Source: Panicum virgatum
Lineage: Eukaryota; Streptophyta; Magnoliopsida; Poales; Poaceae
Assembly (NCBI RefSeq): GCF_016808335.1
Contig: NC_053137.1
Span: 8,172,506 to 8,236,505 of the forward strand
DNA: 64,000 bases
Direction: 5' to 3'
The notes below the pieces were generated by a model that was not told where the DNA came from, searched no databases, and worked only from the letters and a program-made list of their open reading frames with translations. The position numbers and the translations under genes were made by a program. Below, in pieces: positions 33,801 through 46,190 of this stretch (position 1 is the first letter of the stretch; each line of letters starts with the position of its first letter).

Positions 33801-33846
33801 GCGGAGGCTCAGGAGCTGCTATGGCGACGAAGCGGCGGAGGGCCAA
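30818..33846 (-). pseudogene. Antisense gene of Tat copy 2 (putative gypsy-type domain plus coiled coil), frame-broken
   Basis: On the minus strand the N-terminal piece (33846-33565) reads FHERGFVMPPHPFFLGLLHHY, and the next pieces (33492-33009) read RIEPHFKLW and KGWHVQWFYVKN, matching the putative gypsy-type (Transposase_28-like) domain that accompanies grass Tat elements. An acidic low-complexity block follows (32647-32402; DDEEEEEDDETGSPIPWDQL), then coiled-coil pieces (31776-31489, 31458-31210, 31193-30903). The C-terminus holds GVQRSFALARSHYENVD and YNDQIEEEVGPLARDL, ending about 30818. Probable introns separate the pieces. A G13 run at 33266-33278 and other shifts break the first exons. 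The function is unknown; it occupies the same position as the PMD gene of copy 1. Confidence 0.68.
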
Positions 33847-33953
33847 GGGTGAACGCTTAGGCTAAGGCGGCGGGGAGGTGGAGAAGATGGGGACTCGGTT
33901 TAGCATGGGGAAGGCGAAGCACCGAGATCCCTCTATTATAGGCAGAAGGTGAA

Positions 33954-36900
33954 TGTGGCAGCCCCGCCTAAATTAATCCGACTTAAATGCGCTAACCATC
34001 ATCGAAACAGTAACTAGGGTTAACACGCACTTAAAACGGAGTAACCCGGCAGTGCTGTCGGGTAAAATCCCGATTAAACCACTTGAACAGGATCGACAAA
34101 GCAGTCCAGATAATGCAACATTCCACAAATTTTACAGCACAGAGTATGAAATTGAATTAATATTACAAACCAAATTTGAATTCATAAAAAGACAACAGAG
34201 TTTAAGTGCGGCGGAGAAATGAACGATATTCTACCGACGAATCAAGACGTCATGATGAAGCCCGTACATGACGTCAACCACATCCTCAGATGTACCACCT
34301 GAAAAACAAAGCCACAAGCAAGGCTGAGTATACTAATACTCAGCAAGGCTTACCCGACTAAGGGTATACTTAGCCCATTATCTAGACATGCAAGGCTTTT
34401 GGCTTGAGGGGTTTGTTTTGCCGAAAAGCAGTACAGAGTAGATCCTTAATCTTAGGTTTTAGCTTTCTGGTTCTAGTTCAATTAACCACTCTAGGTAAGC
34501 ATCTATCCAATAGCATACATGGTGGGAACAATTATTTTTCATCAATCAACCATATTCATCATCACCATCTTTCACTTCTTACTCTATGTAGCAGAAGGGT
34601 TAAGCAGTCCCAAACCGTGAGAAGCGGACGATTCGAATCGAATTTGTTAACCTGGCCAGGCAGACCTAAACACACGTCACGTGGTTACTCACAGAGTCAC
34701 ACGTGCAACTCTTCCCTTCAATTCCCGCTTCACGGAACAGGCCCACCGTCCTCAAGTACAGCAGTACGACGACCCTGTACTCGCCATTAGCTAGATGTGA
34801 ACGAGTTCAAGACGGTGGGGAGTATGTTCCGGCTGCGGTTCAATCCAGTACTTAAGCTTACCGATTACCATATTCTCGGCATGTGATTAGTACGTTCAAA
34901 CGCTTAACCACCACTACCACACACTGCGGCCTTATCACTTTTCACTAAACAGACGGGGCATCCAGAGTATCACGACCCCGCCCGTTAGACCTTATAGTTG
35001 TAGCAAGTAGTAAACAACCAACTCCTATAATTTCTCGCGAGTGACAGGAAATCACTCGACTTCTACCGAACCATTAGCATAGCTAACTATCGTCCTACAC
35101 ATACTAGTATTCAAGCATAGGTACCTAGGATCATGCAACTAAGGTTCCAGTCAACTCCTGTAACTTAAATGCACAAGTAGATAGGAACAATAATAAGTTG
35201 CATAATTTAAAAATAGAAGGACATGCTCCGGGGCTTGCCTGGAAATAACACTAGGTCAGTGTTAGTTAAAGAATAAGTGCTCAGCGAGCATCTTCCTTCG
35301 GTCGAGCACATCGGGATCCAACCGCCCATCTTCTAGACGTGTCCACCATTCACCGTCTTCTGGCTCGGCTCCGACATCACATCCTCCATGCGGTTCATCT
35401 ATCGCACCTGAATGGAATGCAACAATGCATATGTATGAATGCAAGTTCCGAGTTGTTTAGCGATTTATGTTTTATTATTTTCCTTCACGATAAAGTTGTA
35501 GTCTAACCTAAAATGAATTGGATGTGAAACTTCTTAATTAACATTCCCTGGACAGTCGTTTATAGAGTAGTATCTAACATTTCTAACTACACAAGGCATC
35601 ATGATCAACGGCACAAAAGAAGCTCACTAACGTCATAAACAAGTGGTAGTTGTTTCCGAAAGCAAGTAAATCATGGTTTGCTAAATAAATAACAACTCAA
35701 CACACATACAATAGTAAATTCAGCATTTAAAAACCATTTACAACTTCAGTAATGCATTTACTTATGTGACAACATGCATAAATAATCCAGCTAGTTTCTG
35801 TTAAGTAGACATGTTCAAACTTTTTGTACAGCAACTATATATCTAGAATGTCATTCTCTGCAAAATTCATATATAAATATGTAGCATAAAGACCAGAGCA
35901 AAAATGACAAACTAAGCAAGGTGATATCAAGAGTAACTAACATCTCAGGTTATACTCCACATTTGACCCTCAAACTTGGCATGCAGGTTCATATACCCAA
36001 AACTAAATAATGGTATAAATTTCAGATTTTTCTAATTACTAGAACTATTTATCATGAGATAGCACGATTACACATGGATTAAATCAAACCATATCTAGAG
36101 ACATGTGATGGCTTTCAAACTTTTACTGCACTGTTATTTCAGGATATTATGTGTACAGAAAAAGTTTCATCCATAAATATTCATTATAACATCAATAACA
36201 AAAAAATGAAAAGTATTATGCTAGATCCAACAAAGAAAAGGGTTTTCATCTAGTTACAAGTCTTATCTGGTGCTCAAATTTTTACACCAAGCTAAGCATT
36301 CCATGAAGTAGCTACCTATCAAAAATCACACAAAGATACTGAGCAAAACTCCTAGAACAATTAAAGTCCCATTAATCTAATCTTTTTCCCAGATTAAAAT
36401 AGAAGCATAATATGAACATGTGACTGTAACAAAAGTTGTAGGTATTGATCTAAGGACTCCAAAACATTTTAGTTTGTATTTTTATGATTTTTCTACGATT
36501 TTATACGAATTTTCAAAGTTCACTGCTTTGGAAAAGAAAAAGGAAAAAGGATCTCTTTTTGCGCAGAGGCCCCTGAACTTCTGTTTCTTCTAACTAGAGG
36601 TCCCTGGCGGACATTGGAGAACAGAGGAGGGTCGGACGGCGCCGTTTCCAGCGAGGAGAGGCACCGGAGGTGAGGGGAAAGTTGGGGAAAAGAGAGAGGG
36701 GACTGAGCCGCACCTCTGGGTGTCCTTGGTTCGCGGGGAGGAGGTCCGAGGCGGCGGCTCCACATGCGCCGGCGGACAGTAGCGGAACTGTGCCGTGGCG
36801 GCGGCGTTCCGGCGACCATGGATGGAGGTGGCTGGGCTTGGGAGCTCCGTTGGGGCGAGGTGAAGCCGTTCCCGAGGTCAATCGGAGCCGTGGGAAGGCG

Positions 36901-37818
36901 GAGGTAGGAGCTCAACGGTGGCCTAGGGGCGGCGGCGGCCCTGCTTCGTGGTGGCGGCGTTCTGGTGGAAGAAGCAAGGTGAGGCCGGGTGCAGGAGCTT
37001 TAGAGCGGCGACGGGGAGCTAGCTGGGGGGTCATTTGGGGCGGAGGGAGGCCGGAGGGGTGAGCTCCGCGGGAGCAGAGGCGGCGGCGCCCATGGTGCGG
37101 TTCTGGGCGAGCTTGGCTCTAGCGCGAGGAGGAGGCTGAGGGGAAATTGGAGTTCGCTTCGTGAGACGACTGGAACAGCAGCGAGGCAAGGGCATGGCGA
37201 CGCGTGTTGGCACCGACGTCGAGAAGCTGCGGCGGCACGAGCAGAGCAGGAGATGGAGGCGATGGCATTTCTGTAATTAGCTCGAATTTCCAAAGTCCAG
37301 TTTGTAAAACCAGTTTTTCTCCTTCTTCATGGCCTCAAACGAAAAACTTTTGAATACCAAAGTTGTTCAAAATTTCGAGATCTACAACTTTCGTTTTAGG
37401 CAAAAGTTCATTTGAGGCTTCGTTTGAAAAATAAAATTTAAAACTTGAGTGCATGTGAAAAGGTACTATATACTTCGGAATTTAAAATTTTCTCCCATTG
37501 TTGTGTGATAACTCGAAAAAAAAACTTTGAACACAAAAGTTGTTCGCCATTAAAAACTCTACAACTTTGGTTTTGGCCAAAAATTTATTTGAGCTATATT
37601 TTAGAAATTATTTTCAAAGCATATTTGTTTAAAATTTAAAAGATTGTTTAAAACCTCGAATACTATGGTTCATTTGACCTGTCATTTTATGTGCAAAATT
37701 TTATATACACATAAACACACAAACATACACATGCAACATTTCAAAGTCTGCTATTTAATGATGCATGATTTGCTACTAATTACCCTAAATTGGCTATTTA
37801 AAATCATGGGCCGTCACA
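33954..37818 (-). repeat. Left LTR of the LARD (3' LTR in element sense), 3865 bp
   Basis: It starts TGTGGCAGCCCCGCC and ends GGGCCGTCACA in plus orientation. Open frames within 36520-37293 are GC-rich by-products repeated identically in the other LTR. CTCGCGAGTGACAGGAAATC at about 35034 belongs to a block shared, inverted, with the Tekay LTRs at 51654 and 57625. Confidence 0.92.
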
Positions 37819-37836
37819 GCCTACCCCCCTTAAAAA
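37819..37836 (-). other. Polypurine tract of the LARD
   Basis: The minus strand reads TTTTTAAGGGGGGTAGGC directly before the LTR start TGTGACGGCCC. The same form (TTTTAGGGGGTAGGAT) precedes the 3' LTR of the Tekay element at 57609-57624. Confidence 0.82.
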
Positions 37837-40266
37837 GAATCTCGTCCCGAGATTCCGTACGAAAGACTCTCAAGGAAAGAGGAGTAGACTAATCATCAAA
37901 GCCTGTAGAACCAAGCCTCGATAGAGAAGATTAATGTTGACGATATGATCCTTTGCAGAGAAGGACTGAGAACTTAGAGAAAGTTTAGCAAGCAAGGTAT
38001 AAGAAACACGATATCTCCTCCGATTTGGTCCGATTGGTAACTTGTCCAACTTTGTGTGTTTTATGCCCTCTTGTTCCAATGGTAATGGCATAGATTGCTT
38101 GAGCATCTGGGCAGATTAAACGGAGTCCCTTGTCTACCACCTCTTGGAGTCTTCCCACGTTCACATCCATTACCAGTTCCTTGGGAGATTATCCTCTTCG
38201 CATCTGCGCGTGCCGAGTAATAGAACCTGGTGTCGGTTGTCCACAGAAGGCCCTCGTTTTCGTTGTAGCATTGCCAGTCGTTATTAATAACACCGCTACC
38301 GAGCACATCTGTAACCAGAATTTTCCGGGTGGTATAGAGAAATACTGTATGGACGAGCATTATGAAAAGATGGATAGCAAAGAGGTGATCCAAATACAAG
38401 GTATGGTATATGAGTGGTAGATATTAATCGTGCCACTATGTGAACTAATCAATTGTTTTTCCACACGAAAAAGCTCCAGGGCTTCTTTTTTTTTTGCAGC
38501 AAGAGTCTGTGGATAATATATGTGGACACAATCACCACCAAAGTCGGCTGAAAAGGACCGGTGGACTATTCTAGTACCAACATATAGCAGGATTTTGCAG
38601 AGAAGAGAGGATCTAAGTCCTGGAAGAATCAATTCCTCCATCTGGTGGTGAATCTAGATAGGAAAGATATCAAGGTGAGTTTTTGCTCAAAAACATTCGT
38701 GCTCAAACTGTTGATTATATTAAACGGTATGATGCGAGATGCATATGCTCGATGACCATGAGAATGATGCACCCTTGAGATGTATGATTGCAATGCTAGT
38801 GCAATATAATGATGAAATTTTTCCCATGCGAATGAAATGGTGAATATGACATGATGCAATTGCCACGATGCTGACCCAATTTTGCATACACTCTGATGCA
38901 ATGATGAGGATGCTCTTGACGGATGCATGTATGAGATGCATAAGCATGATGCACATATGGATAAGTTGATGATGCACAACGTGCAATGCGCATACCGTAC
39001 CCATTTTCCCGCGACTAAAACTCGTTAGCCCTATACACTTGAGTAAGGATCAGAAGTTAGGACACTAGTAAGGTTGCATAGAAAGGGATTGCAGTGAGTT
39101 ACATCACACATGCCTAGACACCAGCGCGCTCCCAGTAGCTCAATCATGTGGCTGCAGCGCACACGAGAGTCTAGGTTCCGTCGCGGCATCAAGGTCACGT
39201 GACTAAACACCACACGAGAAATCAAGAGCAGCAACCCAATAGTGCCAGCAACGGCAAGATAGGTTAGAGGGAACTGAAGACAACCCATGATGTTATACTC
39301 GGACGCATTCTTGTTAAGCAATCTACGGATTCCCGATGACGATGCAATACCATGCATTGACCATTGACATGAAATGATGTGATGCATGATTGTTGCATCA
39401 AGAAATGTATTTCAAATGTTATTATTATCATGAATCCTTTTAATTTATCCAAAATTAACTGAGCGAGAATGAAGGTACTAGTTTTTAAATGTTGGAATCA
39501 AGGTAGCTAGCAATATAGATTACAACATCAAGAAAAGATAAACCGGTCATTGAACGATGAATCGAAGGACTTTGTTGACAAAAACCAAGGCTTAGTCACG
39601 AAAGGAAAAGTAACAAGGATTTTGTTGGAATAGATTCAAGGCATGGATCAAGGGTTAGATTGATTGATAGGTTAAGATCAACGGTAAGGTTTACGCAAGA
39701 CCCAAAGCCACTAACTTACAAAAGGACCTTCTCAACTCAAGATTGAACTAGCATATTACGTCGGTCACATTACTACAACAGAAAACCTAGGAGGACATTT
39801 AGATAAGAGCATCACATTTTAGTAAAACAACATAACAAGAAAGGCAATCAACCAAACCAAGATATGCCATGATGCATGCACGTCCTATACGTTCTCACAA
39901 AACAAAACAACTGCCAAATAGCTTTGGACTTACGGGGTTAGCGCCGGTGGCTTGGCACAAATTACGTCTCTCCCTATATATATTTAACCGAATTCTATTC
40001 GTTCTTAACCTATCGAAATCGGAGTTAGCGTACCTGCAGGAAATGAACAACATAAATAGATATATATAAATATTCACGACTGGACCCTTCGTGCCCGCAC
40101 TCACGAACGGCCCCCATGTGTCCTACGCCACATGGGTAACGCATATGCAGTTGCCCACATATTCACCCATACATTACCGTTCGCTATAGAAACGGTAGCC
40201 ATACAATTTCCGCCGTATGGCCAACGTTAACATACGCCACCGAAATAGCGTATTCACGAGTTCCTT

Positions 40267-40515
40267 TACTCCCAATATAATCGACTGATGGTCGGTATAT
40301 TGGCAGCAGCTCAAGTAGGCCACTGCTTGAGCACAGCGTTCGGTTCACATCACCGACGGGAAGGTCAGACTCCCTCAGCTGACTGAGTATACTTTACTCC
40401 TAATATATTCAACCGATAGTTGATATATTGACAGCACCTCAAGTAAGCCACTGCTTGAGGACAGCGTTCGGCTCGCATCACCGACAGGAAGGTCAGACTC
40501 TCTCAGCTGACTGAG
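40267..40515. repeat. Imperfect two-copy tandem repeat in the LARD leader, about 123 bp
   Basis: Each copy contains, in order, TTTACTCC.AATATA, GATATATTG-like, CTCAAGTA.GCCACTGCTTGA, GACAGCGTTCGG and CAGCTGACTGAG, with about 10-15% differences between copies. In element sense it lies in the untranslated leader about 290 bp downstream of the primer-binding site. Confidence 0.75.
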
Positions 40516-40796
40516 GATCCTTACCTTCTCACCTTAGCGTAGGTGCGTCGTTACAGAATTTAAGGGTTGATTGTGCACAAAAGAAAGGTTTGACAGAAAT
40601 GTAAAGTGCTGGAAGTCAGATATAAATAAACCATAAGTAAATAGCCACCTAACAGAACTCCCATAATTCCCCTAGGGCTTTACGAACTATGCACAATCCT
40701 TAACGGACCAACGTATTTGCAACTGCGATTTTTGTGATCAAGTTTTAAGAAAACAGGTTTTTAAGGTTTGTCACACTCTTGGAAGTATGCTTTGCA

Positions 40797-40808
40797 GCTC
40801 TGATACCA
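40797..40808 (-). other. Primer-binding site of the LARD (initiator tRNA-Met)
   Basis: The minus strand reads TGGTATCAGAGC two bases after the end of the right LTR (...GGCTGCCACA GC). These 12 bases match the 3' end complement of plant initiator methionine tRNA, the usual primer of LTR retrotransposons. Confidence 0.88.
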
Positions 40809-40810
40809 GC

Positions 40811-43800
40811 TGTGGCAGCCCCGCCTAAATTAATCCGGCTTAAATGCGCTAACCATCATCGAAACAGTAACTAGGGTTAACACGCACTTAAAACGGAGTA
40901 ACCCGGCAGTGCTGTCGGGTAAAATCCCGATTAAACCACTTGAACAGGATCGACAAAGCAGTCCAGATAATGCAACATTCCACAAATTTTACAGCACAGA
41001 GTATGAAATTGAATTAATATTACAAACCAAATTTGAATTCATAAAAAGACAACAGAGTTTAAGTGCGGCGGAGAAATGAACGATATTCTACCGACGAATC
41101 AAGACGTCATGATGAAGCCCGTACATGACGTCAACCACATCCTCAGATGTACCACCTGAAAAACAAAGCCACAAGCAAGGCTGAGTATACTAATACTCAG
41201 CAAGGCTTACCCGACTAAGGGTATACTTAGCCCATTATCTAGACATGCAAGGCTTTTGGCTTGAGGGGTTTGTTTTGCCGAAAAGCAGTACAGAGTAGAT
41301 CCTTAATCTTAGGTTTTAGCTTTCTGGTTCTAGTTCAATTAACCACTCTAGGTAAGCATCTATCCAATAGCATACATGGTGGGAACAATTATTTTTCATC
41401 AATCAACCATATTCATCATCACCATCTTTTACTTCTTACTCTATGTAGCAGAAGGGTTAAGCAGTCCCAAACCGTGAGAAGCGGACGATTCGAATCGAAT
41501 TTGTTAACCTGGCCAGGCAGACCTAAACACACGTCACGTGGTTACTCACAGAGTCACACGTGCAACTCTTCCCTTCAATTCCCGCTTCACGGAACAGGCC
41601 CACCGTCCTCAAGTACAGCAGTACGACGACCCTGTACTCGCCATTAGCTAGATGTGAACGAGTTCAAGACGGTGGGGAGTATGTTCCGGCTGCGGTTCAA
41701 TCCAGTACTTAAGCTTACCGATTACCATATTCTCGGCATGTGATTAGTACGTTCAAACGCTTAACCACCACTACCACACACTGCGGCCTTATCACTTTTC
41801 ACTAAACAGACGGGGCATCCAGAGTATCACGACCCCGCCCGTTAGACCTTATAGTTGTAGCAAGTAGTAAACAACCAACTCCTATAATTTCTCGCGAGTG
41901 ACAGGAAATCACTCGACTTCTACCGAACCATTAGCATAGCTAACTATCGTCCTACACATACTAGTATTCAAGCATAGGTACCTAGGATCATGCAACTAAG
42001 GTTCCAGTCAACTCCTGTAACTTAAATGCACAAGTAGATAGGAACAATAATAAGTTGCATAATTTAAAAATAGAAGGACATGCTCCGGGGCTTGCCTGGA
42101 AATAACACTAGGTCAGTGTTAGTTAAAGAATAAGTGCTCAGCGAGCATCTTCCTTCGGTCGAGCACATCGGGATCCAACCGCCCATCTTCTAGACGTGTC
42201 CACCATTCACCGTCTTCTGGCTCGGCTCCGACATCACATCCTCCATGCGGTTCATCTATCGCACCTGAATGGAATGCAACAATGCATATGTATGAATGCA
42301 AGTTCCGAGTTGTTTAGCGATTTATGTTTTATTATTTTCCTTCACGATAAAGTTGTAGTCTAACCTAAAATGAATTGGATGTGAAACTTCTTAATTAACA
42401 TTCCCTGGACAGTCGTTTATAGAGTAGTATCTAACATTTCTAACTACACAAGGCATCATGATCAACGGCACAAAAGAAGCTCACTAACGTCATAAACAAG
42501 TGGTAGTTGTTTCCGAAAGCAAGTAAATCATGGTTTGCTAAATAAATAACAACTCAACACACATACAATAGTAAATTCAGCATTTAAAAACCATTTACAA
42601 CTTCAGTAATGCATTTACTTATGTGACAACATGCATAAATAATCCAGCTAGTTTCTGTTAAGTAGACATGTTCAAACTTTTTGTACAGCAACTATATATC
42701 TAGAATGTCATTCTCTGCAAAATTCATATATAAATATGTAGCATAAAGACCAGAGCAAAAATGACAAACTAAGCAAGGTGATATCAAGAGTAACTAACAT
42801 CTCAGGTTATACTCCACATTTGACCCTCAAACTTGGCATGCAGGTTCATATACCCAAAACTAAATAATGGTATAAATTTCAGATTTTTCTAATTACTAGA
42901 ACTATTTATCATGAGATAGCACGATTACACATGGATTAAATCAAACCATATCTAGAGACATGTGATGGCTTTCAAACTTTTACTGCACTGTTATTTCAGG
43001 ATATTATGTGTACAGAAAAAGTTTCATCCATAAATATTCATTATAACATCAATAACAAAAAAATGAAAAGTATTATGCTAGATCCAACAAAGAAAAGGGT
43101 TTTCATCTAGTTACAAGTTTTATCTGGTGCTCAAATTTTTACACCAAGCTAAGCATTCCATGAAGTAGCTACCTATCAAAAATCACACAAAGATACTGAG
43201 CAAAACTCCTAGAACAATTAAAGTCCCATTAATCTAATCTTTTTCCCAGATTAAAATAGAAGCATAATATGAACATGTGACTGTAACAAAAGTTGTAGGT
43301 ATTGATCTAAGGACTCCAAAACATTTTAGTTTGTATTTTTATGATTTTTCTACGATTTTATACGAATTTTCAAAGTTCACTGCTTTGGAAAAGAAAAAGG
43401 AAAAAGGATCTCTTTTTGCGCAGAGGCCCCTGAACTTCTGTTTCTTCTAACTAGAGGTCCCTGGCGGACATTGGAGAACAGAGGAGGGTCGGACGGCGCC
43501 GTTTCCAGCGAGGAGAGGCACCGGAGGTGAGGGGAAAGTTGGGGAAAAGAGAGAGGGGACTGAGCCGCACCTCTGGGTGTCCTTGGTTCGCGGGGAGGAG
43601 GTCCGAGGCGGCGGCTCCACATGCGCCGGCGGACAGTAGCGGAACTGTGCCGTGGCGGCGGCGTTCCGGCGACCATGGATGGAGGTGGCTGGGCTTGGGA
43701 GCTCCGTTGGGGCGAGGTGAAGCCGTTCCCGAGGTCAATCGGAGCCGTGGGAAGGCGGAGGTAGGAGCTCAACGGTGGCCTAGGGGCGGCGGCGGCCCTG

Positions 43801-44679
43801 CTTCGTGGTGGCGGCGTTCTGGTGGAAGAAGCAAGGTGAGGCCGGGTGCAGGAGCTTTAGAGCGGCGACGGGGAGCTAGCTGGGGGGTCATTTGGGGCGG
43901 AGGGAGGCCGGAGGGGTGAGCTCCGCGGGAGCAGAGGCGGCGGCGCCCATGGTGCGGTTCTGGGCGAGCTCGGCTCTAGCGCGAGGAGGAGGCTGAGGGG
44001 AAATTGGAGCTCGCTTCGTGAGACGACTGGAACAGCAGCGAGGCAAAGGCATGGCGACGCGTGTTGGCACCGACGTCGAGAAGCTGCGGCGGCACGAGCA
44101 GAGCAGGAGATGGAGGCGATGGCATTTCTGTAATTAGCTCGAATTTCCAAAGTCCAGTTTGTAAAACCAGTTTTTCTCCTTCTTCATGGCCTCAAACGAA
44201 AAACTTTTGAATACCAAAGTTGTTCAAAATTTCGAGATCTACAACTTTCGTTTTAGGCAAAAGTTCATTTGAGGCTTCGTTTGAAAAATAAAATTTAAAA
44301 CTTGAGTGCATGTGAAAAGGTACTATATACTTCGGAATTTAAAATTTTCTCCCATTGTTGTGTGATAACTCGAAAAAAAAAAAAACTTTGAACACAAAAG
44401 TTGTTCGCCATTAAAAACTCTACAACTTTGGTTTTGGCCAAAAATTTATTTGAGCTATATTTTAGAAATTATTTTCAAAGCATATTTGTTTAAAATTTAA
44501 AAGATTGTTTAAAACCTCGAATACTATGGTTCATTTGACCTGTCATTTTATGTGCAAAATTTTATATACACATAAACACACAAACATACACATGCAACAT
44601 TTCAAAGTCTGCTATTTAATGATGCATGATTTGCTACTAATTACCCTAAATTTGCTATTTAAAATCATGGGCCGTCACA
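40811..44679 (-). repeat. Right LTR of the LARD (5' LTR in element sense), 3869 bp
   Basis: It has the same start and end as the left LTR. Differences seen include CCGGCTT for CCGACTT near the start, TTTTACTT for TTTCACTT, GAGCTCGC for GAGTTCGC, and four extra A residues in the run near 44373. Confidence 0.92.
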
Positions 44680-45618
44680 GTGAACCAGCACCTCGACCCC
44701 CACGACCGCCATAAATGCCACGACCCTCACGTCCCATCGCTCTACCCCTTGGGGAGGCATGCGCACACCACCTCTGGCCCATTCCCACGAAGGACACACC
44801 CGATGATAGAGGGGTCAAAAAACTCCCGCAAGTAAGAGAGGATACGGGGTGATGCATCACGCGACGCACAGTGCTTTTGCATCTCCAACGGTCTTGTGCG
44901 TGGTAAAAACGAGCTTCCAACAGGAGAGCTATAAACAAAAGGCATTTTGGCTCGGAGGAGAGAGGAGACGTAAAAATAGCATCCCTCTCTCCTCGATGCA
45001 TCTCACAGACAAGCAACGACTGCAGCGCGGAAGTGTCAAAATCTCCAGCTGCGCGCGAGAAACGGATCCTCTCCGGAGCAACAAGGCCATACGGGGTGCT
45101 TTGCAGGCGGCCGGCGACAAGATCTTCCACGGCGAGACCTTCGGCGACACAATCGACTACTGAATCAACAAGGTGTGTTGCCCCCAATCTTCACTCCTTC
45201 GATCTGTACAAGGTATTGCCAGATTTTGAATCGTTTCTTCCATTGCTTGAATCGGCATCCCACATTGCCGGCGACCATAGAAGGTAGGTAATTTGTTTCA
45301 TATTTGTTTTTGGAATACAAACTTGTAGATTTGGGGTTGGATTGGGGATTATCTGTATGTGGCAGGAGGGGGAGGGAGAGTAGGGGATCCCTCGGATGTA
45401 GGGTGCTTGATTCCCCTGCCTGCGCCATTGTTTCTTTTCTTTGCTGCTTGTACGTGTTGATGCCGGTTGTTTATGCACAACTTTGCATATAGGATTCGCC
45501 CTTTCATCAGATGTAGTACCAAATTAGTAGTGTTTGATTGCAACAACCGTGGGGAACTTGTGTTGCAGTATACATCATGCATTTTCTCCTGAGCATTGAC
45601 CTCAATGTATCTACAGGA

Positions 45619-46190
45619 TGGACCAGAACTTTGGCGAGGATGGATCCCAAAGCAATGTCTTCTTTGCTTCTGACCAGTGCACATTTCGTTTTGATACTAG
45701 TTGATCAAATTTCCAAGATTTAAACATGCACCAGGTATTGACATGGCAATAATATTGGAGTCAACTATTTTCTTGAGTTAATTTGTTGTCACTGCATGTA
45801 GTACAATTTTGTGAGCCCACATCAACCGATGCTCACCTCGCCCCAGGTAGTCTCTGAAACAGTATGGAGTCAACCAGATGTTCAAGAAATTCCTTGTCCC
45901 CCTACAGCATCCAAGAAGGGGAAGGACAAGAAGGTATCTAGGAGGGATTCGAACTTTACAACAGAAGAAGATGAAGTGATATGCTCGGCGTGGTTGAATG
46001 TGACCACAGATGCTGCAATTGGTAAGTTCAACACATTTTGTTGGACATAACCAGCATGTTGTGAGTGCTAATTCAGTGGAGTATGTGCAGGATGCAATCA
46101 AACCGAAGGAGGTTTCTACAAGCGCATACATACCTATTTCAAGCAGAACAAACCGCAAGGAAGTGAACACAACCAGATTGCCATTCAAGG
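45619..46190 (+). pseudogene. PIF/Harbinger ORF1 (Myb/SANT-like DNA-binding protein), 3' truncated
   Basis: A first coding piece at 45619 (MDQNFGEDGSQSNVFF) is followed by a later exon (about 45800-46020) with GKDKKVSRRDSNFTTEEDEV and ICSAWLNVTTDAAIG. After a GT-AG intron (about 46022-46091), the frame continues with NQTEGGFYKRIHTYFKQNKP. This is the SANT/Myb-like N-terminal half of the accessory protein that helps the transposase bind and enter the nucleus. The remainder is lost at the deletion point, where sequence switches to transposase on the other strand. An upstream untranslated exon may lie at about 45000-45170. Confidence 0.72.

Larger units (their letters stand above)
37819..40810 (-). 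other. Non-coding interior of the LARD
   Basis: No retroviral-type domain is visible in any of the six frames. Notable parts are the polypurine tract and an AATCTCG-CGAGATT hairpin next to the left LTR, a stretch rich in ATGATGCA words (about 38715-38990 and 39330-39400), and a two-copy tandem repeat of about 123 bp (40267-40515) near the primer-binding site. Confidence 0.8.
33954..44679 (-). mobile_element. LARD: complete, young, non-coding LTR retrotransposon (10.7 kb)
   Basis: Two LTRs (33954-37818 and 40811-44679) are nearly identical, and perfect 5-bp duplications GTGAA lie outside both ends (33949-33953, 44680-44684). Orientation is minus: the primer-binding site TGGTATCAGAGC lies next to the right LTR and the polypurine tract next to the left LTR. 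The 2992-bp interior has no gag or pol motif in any frame. Very long LTRs with a non-coding interior define LARDs, which depend on proteins of autonomous relatives. Between the LTRs I count about seven substitutions and one A-run length change, so it inserted recently. It interrupts Tat copy 2. Confidence 0.92.

Noticed and set aside
34404..34790. 128-residue frame repeated at 41261-41647 as a conserved gene
   Set aside because: The repetition is explained by the two LTRs; composition and sequence show no domain.
36520..37293. GC-rich frames in the LARD LTR (and the copy at 43377-44150) as host genes
   Set aside because: They are duplicated identically because they lie in the LTRs, overlap on both strands and have no recognisable domain.
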